From NCBI GenBank assembly GCA_004151065.3, contig NWUY0300030913.1:41446-55579 (forward strand): a stretch of 14,134 nucleotides of DNA. The letters run 5' to 3'. Positions 1-7,869 of this stretch are shown piece after piece. This stretch comes from Larix sibirica. Lineage: Eukaryota > Streptophyta > Pinopsida > Pinales > Pinaceae. Below the pieces are notes generated by a model, which did not search any database, had not been told where the DNA came from, and saw nothing but the letters and a program-made list of their open reading frames with translations. Made by a program: the position numbers and the translations under genes. Each line of letters opens with the position of its first letter. Position 1 is the stretch's first letter.

Positions 1-1
1 C

Positions 2-1269
2 AAAGGAGTGACAGAGCACATAAGCAAGCTTCTGAGAGAGTTCCTCTGGATGGGAGGGAAAAAAATGAGCACAAAATACATTTAGTCAAATGGAACACCA
101 CCATACAGCCAAAACATTCAGGCGAGCTCCAGATTCGAGATCCTCTTCAAGAAAATAAGGCAATGGGAGGCAAAATTCTTTGGAAAATTTTGCAAGACAA
201 ACACCACAGGGTCAACCTACTATTAGAAAAGAAATATTTAATAGGCACCAATCTCAGATGCCTCGACAACAAGTCGTAATCCAATGGATCCTCAATTTGG
301 TCCCTATGCAAAGCTGCTTGGGACTTCTTGTTCCAAAAATTATATTGGGTTCCTGGAAATGGGAAAGATATAAACATCTTCTCAGACAAAATAATGGGAA
401 ATGAACAGATCCAGAACAATCAAGATCTTCACGACATTGACCATTGGCTTTCTCAACAAGGAATTAGAACATTAAGAGATCTCAGCACCTGGGATTCTTC
501 AGGCATTTGGCATAGCTGGAAAAAACTACCAATCCCAACAAATTTAGAACAATCCAGAGCTCTTCGTTTCAAAAACTTGATTGGATGTGCTCCTACCCAC
601 TTCCAGGACAAAGATGAACGTGCTTGGGGCCCAAGCGGAAAGTACACCGCTGCTATGGGTTACAAAGCTCTCCATAACAATGTTGTTTCCAGGAAAAGTA
701 CTTGGGATATGGTCTGGAATTCATTTGGAATCCCCAAAGTAAAATTCTTCATGTGGACCCTTGATCATAGAAAGATACTCACAGGTGACAACCTCATTAA
801 AAGAGGCTTCACCGGACCTCATTGGTGCCCATTATATCACAAAAACTTTGAAACACTTGATCACCTCTTCTTGAATTGCACGTTCTCAAAAGAAGTTTGG
901 AACCATATGCTTCATGAACTCGACATCACAATGCCAATGTTTGGCACTACTACACGTCTCCTCAAAGAATGGAAATTTGTTTATCAATCCCCTCTCTCGA
1001 AAAAGAAATTATGGCTTCAAATCTAGACAACCATTCCTAAAATCACATGCTGGAAAATCTGGATTGCTAGAAACAAAGCAATTTTTCATGATACCTGCCC
1101 TACGCCACTACAAGTTGTTGGATAAACAAAAGGTTTGCTAATTGAATGTTTAAACCAATCCAGACTCATAGCAGACAGAAACCTCTCCACCTCTGAATCA
1201 AAGTGGATCGGTACTGTCCTCCTGTCTCCCAGAGAAATCGATTCAAAACATTGGAAGCTTCCACCCTAG
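2..1269 (+). pseudogene. LINE-A ORF2 remnant: RT C-terminal region and zf-RVT domain
   Basis: This is the broken C-terminal half of a LINE reverse transcriptase. A first frame at about 23-66 reads like the FLWMGG segment that follows the RT core. Reading then moves to the frame of position 70 (HLVKWNTTIQPK, then SIWSLCKAAWDFL, then the LYWVPGNGK segment). The longest stop-free run is 280-1023. The zf-RVT domain lies at about 640-920. It keeps Cys 826-828, His 862-864 and Cys 877-879, but the expected second Cys is Tyr (TAT, 835-837). In-frame stops lie at 277-279 (TAA), 1024-1026 (TAG), 1123-1125 (TAA) and 1267-1269 (TAG). Between 1027 and 1266 the frame still reads as the usual linker (ITCWKIWIARNKAIF). 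An ATG at 328 opens a 232-codon ORF, but that Met is internal to the domain and is not a true start. Inactive. Confidence 0.85.
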
Positions 1270-1319
1270 CAAATCAGACAATTTGATATCGATTTTCAAA
1301 CTCAGAGAACAATCATCTA

Positions 1320-1742
1320 ATGGACAACCTGCATTTCGATGATGCATCCAAAAAAAACCCCAGTCTGGCTGGAGTAGGACGAATCTTACTATTCGACGGA
1401 GGAACATCGAGAATTAAATACAGATGGGTACTGGGAATTTGCTCAAATAACCTAGCTGAAGCACTAACACTTTTACAGGGTTTCCAAATCGCTAAAAGTC
1501 AGAATATAAAAAATCTACAGGTATTTAGTGACTCTCTAGTCATCATCAAGGCATTCAATTCTCCCGCAAATTACAACAATATGGCAATTGACAGGATAAT
1601 AAGACGGATTCATCAAATAATGAATACCTTCAAGCAATTCAAAGCTTATCACATCACAAGAAAGTTGAACTATGAAGCAGACGTGGAAGCGAAGGTAGCA
1701 ACCAGCCTTGCGCTAGGAAAGATAGAATGCTCAAATGGGTAA
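1320..1742 (+). pseudogene. LINE-A RNase H domain (RVT_3 type), frame-shifted from ORF2
   Basis: This is a 140-codon open frame matching the plant LINE RNase H domain, which in an active element degrades the RNA strand of the RNA:DNA hybrid. The typical opening FDGASKGNPG appears as FDDASKKNPS at residues 6-15. The four expected acids are all present: Asp7 (1338-1340), Glu47 in NNLAEALTL, Asp71 in VFSDSLVII and Asp121 in NYEADVEA. A His expected near the end of the fold is at residue 111. The domain is whole, but it is in a different frame from the upstream RT/zf-RVT part, and the frame upstream of the ATG closes at TGA 1284-1286. The ATG at 1320 is therefore probably a chance internal Met. 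It is best treated as an ORF2 fragment, not an independent RNase H gene, although the open frame and complete tetrad are unusual for so old a copy. Confidence 0.8.
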
Positions 1743-2264
1743 AAAAACTATAGTCATATTCCTTGAGATCACACTATAGCTTGCAAGCTCGGCCAAATCT
1801 CTAGCTTTCAGAACAACAAACCTTTAGCATTAACCAGCATAGAGATTGAAAAACATGAATCAGTTATGGTTCAAGTCTGATCTCTTCTTAAATCACATAA
1901 GAAGAAACACATGATTGACACACATAATCATTGTCGATACCCAGCATAGCATCCTTTCATCATATCAATTGGATGAATGCAAAACGCAATCAAATGCAGA
2001 TTTGGTAAATTGAGGAATATCAAGTTTCATAAATAAAGATACCACAAAGAAATCACACAACAGACTTCAAAAATACAAAATTCTTTGACAAATTCTGTCT
2101 CATATGAAGGAAACCTCTTATATATGGATAGTAAATAAAGAAGCATCCAAGTCTCGGATCAAAATCCATTTAGATTCTTTGAATAATGTACTCAGTCGGA
2201 TTTGGCTTCAGCCACGACTAAAACATTTTTTTCTTTTTTTCAATATATTTTAACCATTTTTGTT
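1743..2264 (+). other. LINE-A 3' untranslated region
   Basis: This non-coding AT-rich stretch lies between the RNase H stop and the A-tail. I see no open frame that resembles a protein, and no RNA gene. The last 50 bases are strongly T-rich on the + strand (T-runs at about 2225-2240) before the ten As. Assignment as 3' UTR rests on its position. Confidence 0.6.
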
Positions 2265-2274
2265 AAAAAAAAAA
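2265..2274 (+). repeat. A-tail marking the 3' end of LINE-A
   Basis: A run of ten A follows the 3' UTR, as expected for a LINE copied from polyadenylated RNA. The next 14 bases are repeated at 3314, so the tail also served as the landing site of LINE-B. Some of these As may belong to the LINE-B target-site duplication. Confidence 0.7.
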
Positions 2275-2288
2275 TATTGTGTAAGGTA
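2275..2288 (+). repeat. Target-site duplication of LINE-B, 5' copy
   Basis: The sequence tattgtgtaaggta directly follows an A-run. The other copy at 3314-3327 reads tgttgtgcaaggta. They agree at 12 of 14 positions and both differences are transitions. If the seven As before each copy are counted, 19 of 21 positions agree. An A-rich 5' edge is typical of LINE endonuclease target sites. Confidence 0.75.
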
Positions 2289-2307
2289 TCCCTAGATGGG
2301 GTGTTAG

Positions 2308-2682
2308 GATACTAGGTCTAAGGTGAATGTGGGGAGGATACAGAGAAATAATACACAAGTGAGGGATGATGAAAACTCTCGGATCTTAATGATGACCCAC
2401 ATTATAAATGAGAAAAGGATTGTGTGGCCTTCTAGGGAGTTCAACAAGACCGAATGGAAAGAGATAAACTCAACAATGCCAGTGTAAGGGATATTGAAAC
2501 TTGAGAAATTCCAGGCCTTCCTTCGGCTTGGAGTCATTGTTGCATTAGTAGGTAATTTAAACATTAGGTTAGTTTCTATTATGAATTTATGTGGTAGCGA
2601 CTTTCAAGAGTGTGTGCTAGTTTTAGATTTTTTTGTGTACGATTTCATGTTTTTTCGAGAGGAGAGTAAGGAACGACTTTAG
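2308..2682 (+). pseudogene. Unrecognised open frame in LINE-B, one internal stop
   Basis: One frame stays open for about 123 codons from just after TAG 2305-2307 to TAG 2680-2682, apart from one in-frame TAA at 2485-2487. The first part is basic and charged (KVNVGRIQRNNT; VWPSREFNKTEWKEI). The part after the TAA starts hydrophilic and then becomes hydrophobic (AFLRLGVIVALVGN). I recognise no domain. It could be a piece of a LINE ORF1, a piece of a retroposed host mRNA, or chance. The antisense strand also has an 86-codon open frame here, so openness alone is weak evidence. Confidence 0.3.
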
Positions 2683-2738
2683 AAAGAGGAATAGTGGGAA
2701 AAACCTTGTGCAAATTAGGCTCTATTTAGTAATTCCCG

Positions 2739-2963
2739 GTGGAGGCAAAAATTAAGCAAGAAATTCGGTTGGTGAAGGAAGAAATTAAGGTTGAAAAAGA
2801 CCGTTTAGGGAAAGAAGAAATTTCTCAAACCATGGAGAGTTGGATCTCGGATGGAGGGACCTCATGCTCAAGGGATTCTAAGTATTTCAAAACAATCTCC
2901 CTCTATCGACAGATTAAAAATCTACTTGGAAAGGTGTCGATCGAGAAAAATGGCTCACAATGA
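2739..2963 (+). pseudogene. Unrecognised 74-codon frame with charged, coiled-coil-like start
   Basis: This frame begins MEAKIKQEIRLVKEEIKVEK and is rich in Lys and Glu for its first 35 residues, with hydrophobic residues at roughly heptad spacing, so a helical coiled coil is possible. The rest (WISDGGTSCSRDSKYF, then a basic tail) matches nothing I know. It lies in a different frame from 2308-2682, inside the same retroposed insert, and may be the downstream part of the same broken protein after a frameshift. No function is assigned. Confidence 0.3.
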
Positions 2964-3313
2964 AATGCTCCCCTAGGTTGATGAACTCTATGAAATTATT
3001 CAAAGCCAGGATGCCGAATTGGATATTATAGCTCCAATTGCCTCTCCAATCTGGCTATTTGATGGTGGCTAGTCAGTTTTTAAGTTTATTTTTTTTGTTA
3101 TCAATTCCACTAGACTAGTTCAGGACTTATGCAACATGCTAAGGTCTCGGCATAGTAGTAATAGTTATGTTTTCTTTTCCAACACTGTTAATATTACTAA
3201 GACTAATCAACTTGATTACTACTCATGGTTTGGCTTCCAATCTAGCAGTCTTAATTTTTTATTATGTGTAAACTTTGTTTCTGGTTAATAGAATGTTTGC
3301 TAGCTTAAAAAAA

Positions 3314-3327
3314 TGTTGTGCAAGGTA
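3314..3327 (+). repeat. Target-site duplication of LINE-B, 3' copy
   Basis: The sequence tgttgtgcaaggta directly follows the seven-A tail of LINE-B and matches 2275-2288 at 12 of 14 positions. The sequence after each copy is unrelated, which places the edges of the duplication here. Confidence 0.75.
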
Positions 3328-4540
3328 ACATTGCAAAAGAGAGAGAGAAAACCATAGTACTTGGGAAAAAGCAAAAACAATGACTGGATAAATTACATAA
3401 TTAGGGCAAACACAAAATCAACAACTTTGAAACCCTCGCTTAACTAAGAAAAATATAACACTACAATTCTAAAACCCTAATTATGAATGCCCATTACTAG
3501 ACAAATCTATTGTATTTTCACCAATATAAGGTTTGTGAAGCGAGAATAAAATAAAACATGTGTCCTATGTCCATTATGAATGCTCATCACTAGACATAAA
3601 TAGGTATTTTCACTAGACACAATTTTTTTGGTTTCATGTTTGGAAATTCAATACTTGTGTATATTTTATGCTTACGATGATTATATATGGAAATGAATTG
3701 TAAGTTTATCTGGCAAAAAGTCTGTAAGTTTCAAGACTGTACGTCTTTGAACTTGAATTCGTGTTTTTATGCTCTAAACAACATCTAAAAAATGCAATAC
3801 AGTTGCAATTTTTTTCTCTGGGAAAAAGGTATTTTCCCTAATCGAAGGCTTTGATCCTTTAAAAATTTGTCTCAAATGGAGGAAAATATATCTTTAGTTT
3901 GTATTTTGTGATACAAACCTAGTTTCACGACACCATCATAATGAGCTTGCATTTGAAAGCCACACGGGGATGGTATTTTCTTTGAACAATATTTAGCAGA
4001 TTAGTGGTTTTCTATTTGCTCTAATCTTTACCACTAAGAACATATAATGGCTAAGCCTTTATCAAATCTTAAGAGTATAGTTTTTCCCATATCCATGTAA
4101 TTACTACATCCTCATTACTTCTTTTCCACAAAAAAATAATAATTTGTATGCATAGGAAAAATGAAAATTACATGTTTTATGTGCATGAAGCACTTTAAAA
4201 GAGTGATACGAACCGTTACACCAAAACCTCGAGATGTTAGTGAAGGCCGCCCACTAGGATCTTAACAAAGAGGTCTTCCCCTAATCTAAACTTGTCGCTA
4301 AAGTTCTTCAAAATTAAAAGACTAATAAATAGTATCCCCTGTAACTCTTTTAAATTGTGAGAGGAAAGAAACCTCTCTTATATATATATCATCCTATAAA
4401 TAAAAAATCTTTGAGAAATACATTTTATAGCTTCCATTATGACCCCCTACCAAAATTAAGGAATTCATATATCTCAATCCAAAAACAAAAAAGACAACAT
4501 ATAAACAATGACTTTGGATAGATTTATAGTTGTTTGTAGA
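3328..4540. other. AT-rich region without a recognisable gene
   Basis: About 1.2 kb with no open frame that reads like a protein on either strand and no RNA gene that I can see. It holds a GA-rich microsatellite patch at about 3335-3350, the imperfect direct repeat described separately, and a TA run at about 4380. Its right part (roughly 3800-4540) is probably the 3' UTR of antisense LINE-C. I could not fix that element's 3' end: several T-runs (about 3622, 3811 and 4081) are candidate A-tails on the - strand, and none has a convincing matching target-site duplication beyond 13.8 kb. Confidence 0.5.
3480..3614 (+). repeat. Imperfect direct repeat, about 42 bp, two copies
   Basis: Copy 1 (3480-3521) begins attatgaatgcccattact and copy 2 (3573-3614) begins attatgaatgctcatcact. 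Both continue with agaca, a few variable bases, then tattttcac. The copies start 93 bp apart. A shorter cactagaca piece occurs again directly after copy 2. It looks like an old local duplication in non-coding DNA. Confidence 0.6.
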
Positions 4541-4549
4541 AGAGCTAAT

Positions 4550-4965
4550 CTTAAACTCAATTAGAATCCTCTCGCCTTCTTGAATCTAGAAACCCTCTTT
4601 AGATAGTTTGTCAAACATTGAATTGAGGTCCTTGTATACATGGGAGAATGAAATGTGTTCAAATATGGCATTGATATCTTTAATATTGCCACACAGAGGC
4701 CCATGCATGACATTTTGGAGATGTGATTTTTTATCATCCAATTAATTACTAAAGGAGAATCACCCTAAATATACAAATTTGAAATATTTATTTCGAAAGT
4801 AATTTTCATTAGTGACTTTAATGCGATAAGTTTTGTTGAGTTTTTTGGTCCAACCCCGAGACTTGATTTAAATTTGATATAATGATCCTTGGAGAAATAT
4901 AAGACCCTCCAACACTATTGATAGTTCCACCATTTTGAGAAGTCCCATAAAAAAACCTAGTTGAT
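4550..4965 (-). pseudogene. LINE-C RNase H remnant (RVT_3 type)
   Basis: This is the last domain of the LINE-C ORF2. The opening motif appears as FFYGTSQNGG where FFDGAS is expected, so the first catalytic Asp is Tyr (TAT, codon at 4947-4949 on the - strand). The GDSPLVINWM segment keeps the third catalytic Asp (4759-4761), and the closing FDKLSKEG keeps the last Asp (4610-4612). The catalytic Glu cannot be identified. These three motifs lie in three different frames, and a TAG precedes GDS. The domain is recognisable only as a set of spaced motifs. It belongs to the same family type as LINE-A RNase H but is far more damaged. Confidence 0.72.
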
Positions 4966-5039
4966 AGATTTGTCTATTTGTACCTCTTGGATATGTCTTG
5001 GCAAGTTTTTTTAATACCGAGAGATGCATTTTTACCTAG

Positions 5040-5720
5040 AGTGTAGATATGTGAATATACTGAAAATGGAGAGGATTTTCTTCAAAAATGACCGAGTTCC
5101 ATGCTAATAGTATACCCCACAAGACCAAGCATGGAATCACTCTATACTTTGTTAATTTTTTTCATATGCCAAGCTCTAAAACAATCTTCAATTGCATTTT
5201 CATACCGCACATGTTCAACTCCATTAAGAAATTTCTACCTCCTTCCATATTGCTCGAGAGTAAAATGAATAAAAAAATTACAATTTGTTTGACTCTCATT
5301 CTTGCACATCAAAAATATATTTGGACCCCACTTATTCATTTGTTGCAACTTTTCCTAAGCCAATAGCTTGTTTTTCAAATCCAATCAAAGGAGATTCTTA
5401 CCTTTTTTGCAACCTTCATATTCCATACATGCTTCCACAACCATCTCAACTCTAGATTTTAGAGATTCAAACATCATGATTTTGTAGTGAATTCACCTTT
5501 TGTTTTATTTTTTTCCTCTTTCAATCTATTCCTTTCTTAAAGTAGGCAATAGATTTTGTCCATTCATTTATCTTATTACCTTCCAAACCTAAAGATTTAG
5601 TTTTTTTCCATCCTTGTGACCATATGCTTGTGGTTACTGCATCTGCAACTTGATTCAAAGTAAAGAAGCCACTATATTGTAAAGAACAAATGGATTCATT
5701 CGACAAAAGATAAACCTTTC
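5040..5720 (-). pseudogene. LINE-C ORF2 remnant: connection region and zf-RVT domain
   Basis: The upstream part (5706-5521) is a stop-free frame reading LSNESICSLQYSGFF, QVADAVTTSIWSQGW and KKTKSLGLEGNKINEW, which is the usual segment between RT and zf-RVT. The zinc domain follows at about 5350-5245, recognised by NKWGPNIFLMCKNESQT. Only one zinc ligand survives: Cys at 5304-5306. The preceding Cys is Phe (5313-5315), the expected His is Asn (5277-5279), and the last Cys is Phe (5262-5264). Several stops lie between the two parts. The + strand frame at 5088-5366 is the shadow of this domain. Confidence 0.72.
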
Positions 5721-5858
5721 TATTACTGGAAAAAAAGTCTCACTTTTTCCTCCAATTCTCACTTTTTCCTCTCATGGATGGCAATAACATGTCATCCAAG
5801 TCTCACTTTTTCCTCTTGAACCTACCTTTGAAGCTAAATGGCCACCTATTACTGGAAA
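5720..5858. repeat. Short repeat-rich insertion flanked by a 13-bp direct repeat
   Basis: The sequence ctattactggaaa occurs at 5720-5732 and again at 5846-5858. Between them are 113 bp holding three exact copies of tctcactttttcct (5738-5751, 5757-5770, 5801-5814). Removing one flank plus the 113 bp (126 bp, a multiple of three) joins the ORF2 frame on either side (HIISSNR to KVYLLSNE). The stretch also has a weak 6-bp stem, tggatg with catcca. No terminal inverted repeats of a known small transposon were seen. Confidence 0.5.
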
Positions 5859-7450
5859 TGATATGACCAAATTTTTCCACTGATTAGATGCATTTCTTAT
5901 GGATTTTATTTGGTTTTTTAATCTAGTCCAAAAAAGAACCTGGAGCAATACATTTGTGTTCTAAAATATCTCTCCACAAACCTCTTTTGGTTAATACCTT
6001 CCAAATATTCTTTGTTGTTAAAGACAAACTAAAACCATACACATTTTTTAGACCCCAAGCCCCATATTTCTTTGGCATTTCAATGGTATTCCAGTCAACT
6101 AATGGGTTGTGATAATTTTACATTTTCTACACCGTAGAAAATGTAATCACATCTTCCTTATGGCCTCCAAAACAAGTTTGGGAATAAAAGCTAGTGAATG
6201 CCAAAATACCAACATATCCTCCAACAAATATTTAACTAGAGTCAACCGACCACTAATTGATAACCATCTATGAGTCCAATTATCTATTAGTGCTTCAATC
6301 CTCTCTATCAGCCAACCTCGATACTTATTTCCATAAACATTTGGTTTTAATGAAAAGCCTAAGTATTTAAATCCTTCTTGGAAGTTTATCTCTTTGAACG
6401 GAAAGTCGAATAACAATCTCTAAACCACCTTTGTCTCCAAACCATTGAAACATGCAGTTGATTTTTGCAAATTCATCACCATTCTTTTGACTTTTCCATA
6501 CAAACATACAATCTCCTTCACCCCAATGAGATTCTCTTAAGCCCCATTTATACATAATAAGATATCATCAAGAAACAAAACACAAATAAGATTGAAAGAA
6601 TGATCTACCCTCGCCCCTGAAATAATGATAGTTTTTTTTCATTTGTAATTTCCCTGTTGAGGCCCTCTGCTACCAAAGGAATAGTAGTGGTGAAGAAGGA
6701 TAACCTTTGCTTGTGAAGGTTGGAGGAATTTGCAACTAAGCCTTTAATAAGAAGAGCAAGAGACATTGAATATACACACCCCGTAATCCACCTCATTAAA
6801 GATAAATTGAAGCCTACATGGAGAAGCAAAAGTCTTAAGTAACCAACTAGTCCAATTGTATGCTTTCAACAAATCCAATTTTAAGATGGGTGCATGGAGT
6901 TTTTTTAACTTTGATGGAATGCATACACTCTCATGTTTCCCAATTTGCTTCATAAATTTGTTTATCTACCAAAAACCCAAATTGCTCATGTGAAATAACA
7001 TTTAAGAAGATATTTTTGACCCTTACAATCATGACCTTGGAGATAATTTTATACAAGCAATTGTATAAATAAATAACCCTAAATTTATCAAGAGATTTTG
7101 GCTTGTCCTTTTTCAAGAGTAAAGTCAAGAAAGTTGCATTTAGGGAACTAGAATCCTTTCCATAGCTTTTAGTCTCCACTATCTAATCATCAAATAACTC
7201 ATAAAACAAATAAAGAACTCAACTTTCCACCCATATGGGCCGAAGCTTTTGTCTTTTTGGAAAAAATCATAATAGTGTAGCTTATCCCTTGAGACATCCT
7301 TCATCAACATTTAGTTATTTTTCCTCAGTGACAAAGATAGGAAAGTAGGATACAATCTTTAAGTTTTCAGCTATGTTTTCATACACAGGCTCTTTGTAGA
7401 TATTCTGGAAGTGTGCAAATCTTACTTCAACATTTAAAAAAAAATTATGA
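5859..7450 (-). pseudogene. LINE-C reverse transcriptase domain, decayed
   Basis: The RT is spread over several frames. In order on the - strand: a fragment of the region before the fingers, with DKSFGPYGW (about 7248-7222) where DKAPGPDGW is expected; fingers with SLNATFLTLLLKKDKP and FRVIYLYNCLYKIISK (7150-7025), then EQFGFLVDK; motif A as LKLDLLKAYN with the catalytic Asp kept (6873-6875); the palm segment LLHVGFNLSLMRWITG and PLVAEGLNREIT (6829-6660); the catalytic pair as FLDD (Asp-Asp 6564-6569); then FKYLGFSLKPN, WLSISGRLTLVKYLLE and the connection PKKYGAWGLKNVYGFSLSL (6080-6020). The two catalytic motifs are preserved, but frame changes and stops (for example between 6953 and 6931) make it inactive. 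An inverted repeat lies at 6119-6145. The part above 6959 belongs to the duplicated unit. Confidence 0.83.
6119..6145. repeat. Perfect 12-bp inverted repeat with 3-nt loop
   Basis: The left arm tacattttctac (6119-6130), loop acc (6131-6133) and right arm gtagaaaatgta (6134-6145) form a perfect hairpin. It falls in the LINE-C RT between the IRK segment and the PKKYGAWGLKN segment. It is not followed by a T-run that would suggest a terminator, and plant nuclear DNA does not use such terminators. It is probably a local mutational product. Confidence 0.6.
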
Positions 7451-7869
7451 ACCGTGCTAGCCTTGAAGTTCTTCATCTACCAGTTATGTTAATCTATTAT
7501 ATGTGCTTTAGAAAGTTATGATTTTTTGGTGTGTTTTCATTGCCCTTTTCAATCTAGATCACTATGCTTTTCAGTTGCCATATTTTAGCCTCCATGCTAA
7601 AACACTTTATTTTTTTCTCTCAACTCTTTAATTTCCATTCTATCCTTGTTGAAGATGCTTGATACATTATTTTCAAAAATATCCAATAAGCAGTTTTCTG
7701 TATCCTTCAAATCCTAATCCATCTTTTCTCTTTTTTGGATACCCAATCAAGTGATGCCCTTTTTAAGAGTAGAGATGAACTTCAAGCAAATTGATTTGTT
7801 GAATTTTGGATTAAATATGATCCTCTGATTTCCAATCAGATTCCAATACTAAAAAAATTCCGGCCACTA

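Larger units (their letters stand above)
1..2274 (+). mobile_element. LINE-A: 3' part of a plant L1-type non-LTR retrotransposon
   Basis: This is the downstream part of a LINE. The window begins inside ORF2, in the region just after the RT palm. Order seen: RT C-terminal/connection region, zf-RVT zinc domain, a short linker, RVT_3-type RNase H, a 3' UTR of about 520 bp, then ten A residues at 2265-2274. That order is the established domain order of plant L1 ORF2. The element is dead: the reading frame changes near the A-run at 60-66, has in-frame stops at 277, 1024, 1123 and 1267, and changes again before RNase H. Its 5' end and therefore its own target-site duplication cannot be seen. A second retroposed insert begins directly after the A-tail. 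Confidence 0.88.
2289..3313 (+). mobile_element. LINE-B: nested retroposed insertion (5'-truncated LINE or processed transcript)
   Basis: This insert of about 1.0 kb is bracketed by the duplications at 2275-2288 and 3314-3327 and ends in a run of seven As (3307-3313). Its 3' part (about 2970-3306) has no open frame and looks like a 3' UTR, with a T-rich stretch at about 3085-3097 and AATAGAAT at about 3287, weakly resembling a poly(A) signal. The target-site duplication and A-tail show that it was made by LINE-type retroposition. I do not recognise the protein traces inside, so I cannot tell a short LINE copy from a retroposed host mRNA. It is younger than LINE-A, because it interrupts the LINE-A tail. 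Confidence 0.65.

Noticed and set aside
147-647. - strand open frames of 90 and 64 codons
   Set aside because: They are antisense to the LINE-A RT/zf-RVT frame, which carries the recognisable motifs.
2304-2564. 86-codon - strand frame inside LINE-B
   Set aside because: No domain, and it is opposite to the direction of the A-tail. The + frame in the same place is equally open, so neither can be favoured as a real gene by openness alone.
3473-3481. aaaccctaa telomere-like motif, also at about 13602
   Set aside because: Single isolated copies, not an array. This 9-mer is common in plant DNA as a telo-box, and no nearby gene gives it a role.
2105-4400. Similar short stretches in the LINE-A 3' UTR (about 2110) and at about 4370 (gaaacctc, TA-rich, ataaataaa)
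   Set aside because: Similarity is short and rests on AT-rich words. It is not enough to claim a shared 3' UTR.
5088-5366. 92-codon open frame on the + strand
   Set aside because: It is antisense to the LINE-C zf-RVT domain, whose motifs (WGP, MCKNES) are clear on the - strand. The + protein is Leu/Ile/Phe-rich with no domain.
5738-5814. Three regularly written 14-bp repeats resembling a small repeat array
   Set aside because: Spacing is unequal (19 and 44), spacers are short and AT-rich, and the context is a plant LINE. It is not a CRISPR array.
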